Below are positions 5,393 to 5,615 of a DNA stretch of 5,615 nucleotides, piece after piece. The notes beneath the pieces were generated by a model. The model worked only from the letters and a program-made list of their open reading frames with translations, did not search any database and was not told where the DNA came from. Each line of letters begins with the position of its first letter. The first letter of the stretch is position 1. Made by a program: the position numbers and the translations under genes. Source of the stretch: JANXSD01 sp043758125 (lineage in GTDB: Bacteria > Bacteroidota > Bacteroidia > AKYH767-A > OLB10); NCBI GenBank assembly GCA_043758125.1, contig JAYVOC010000082.1, forward strand, positions 1-5,615. The letters run 5' to 3'.

Positions 5393-5615
5393 TTACGATT
5401 ATATATTTGTTGGATTACAAAATTTCCAATTGTTCGACCTTGATCAGCACCATTATTTAATGAAGGCATATAATGTATTCCACCATAAAAGCGACTCACA
5501 CTTGCTTCTTGAGCAGCTTTGGTAAATGACTCAAAGTTTCTAGGCGGAATATTGATGTACATTTCTGATGAATCGGTAAACGAATAAGGTTGCGGAATAA
5601 TTGCCGTTAAAATTG
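5389..5615 (-). CDS. Vanadium-dependent haloperoxidase / PAP2 family protein, C-terminal part (5' end outside window)
   Basis: Only the last 74 residues are present; the frame stays open to the right edge, so the start is outside. It contains SRFYGGIHYMPS followed by G-x-D-Q-G-R-x-I-G-N, the third conserved motif of vanadate-dependent haloperoxidases and related PAP2 acid phosphatases. Arg (codon 5491-5493) and His (codon 5473-5475) are six residues apart, like the vanadate/phosphate-contacting Arg490 and His496 of the fungal chloroperoxidase. The S-R-x-Y-G-G-I-H-Y form is that of the bacterial haloperoxidase branch. The Asp usually found four residues after the His is Ser here. The other active-site motifs (K-x6-R-P and S-G-H) would lie upstream, so haloperoxidase and phosphatase activity cannot be separated. 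Family members in Bacteroidota are generally exported. The stop codon TGA (5389-5391) overlaps the GTG of the FG-GAP gene, so the two are surely one operon. As I recall, this pairing recurs in Bacteroidota. Confidence 0.85.
   Translation of the reverse strand, partial: ILTAIIPQPYSFTDSSEMYINIPPRNFESFTKAAQEASVSRFYGGIHYMPSLNNGADQGRTIGNFVIQQIYNRK

Overview
The window looks like chromosomal DNA of a Bacteroidota species, probably a Chitinophagales, Sphingobacteriales or Flavobacteriia relative. Four things point there: AT-rich DNA, a type IX secretion (T9SS) type A sorting domain, a large FG-GAP/ASPIC-UnbV protein of the kind common in this phylum, and promoter motifs close to the Bacteroidota -7 consensus TAnnTTTG with no Shine-Dalgarno sequences. 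Species cannot be named from the sequence.

Layout, left to right. Positions 1-60 are non-coding and hold a GC-rich stretch with short direct repeats. Positions 61-333 encode, on the minus strand, an orphan T9SS C-terminal domain with no body and no signal peptide, probably a gene remnant. It overlaps the 3' end of a complete pterin-4a-carbinolamine dehydratase gene (302-538, minus). A 131-bp divergent spacer follows, then a DUF983 membrane protein (670-1065, plus) that converges, with only 7 bp between stop codons, on an extended SDR (NAD(P)-dependent epimerase/dehydratase family) gene (1073-2065, minus). Thirty bases further is the end of a 1098-residue secreted FG-GAP/VCBS protein with a central ASPIC/UnbV domain (2096-5392, minus). 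Its GTG start overlaps by four bases the stop of a partial gene that runs off the right edge (5389-5615, minus), recognisable as the C-terminus of a vanadium-dependent haloperoxidase/PAP2-family protein.

The functional core is the right-hand pair. A putative vanadate-dependent haloperoxidase or acid phosphatase is translationally coupled through a GTGA overlap to a large exported Ca2+-binding double beta-propeller, which suggests that the two act together outside the cytoplasm. The SDR lies downstream in the same direction but has its own promoter-like motif, so it may be an independent unit. The DUF983 and dehydratase genes look like ordinary housekeeping neighbours. No RNA genes, CRISPR arrays or intact mobile elements were seen. 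The only non-coding stretch longer than 60 bp is 539-669.

The observations most worth following are the haloperoxidase-propeller pair, the 7+7 arrangement of Ca2+-binding loops around the ASPIC/UnbV domain, and the orphan T9SS domain that a single-base change in an A5 run would fuse to the dehydratase.
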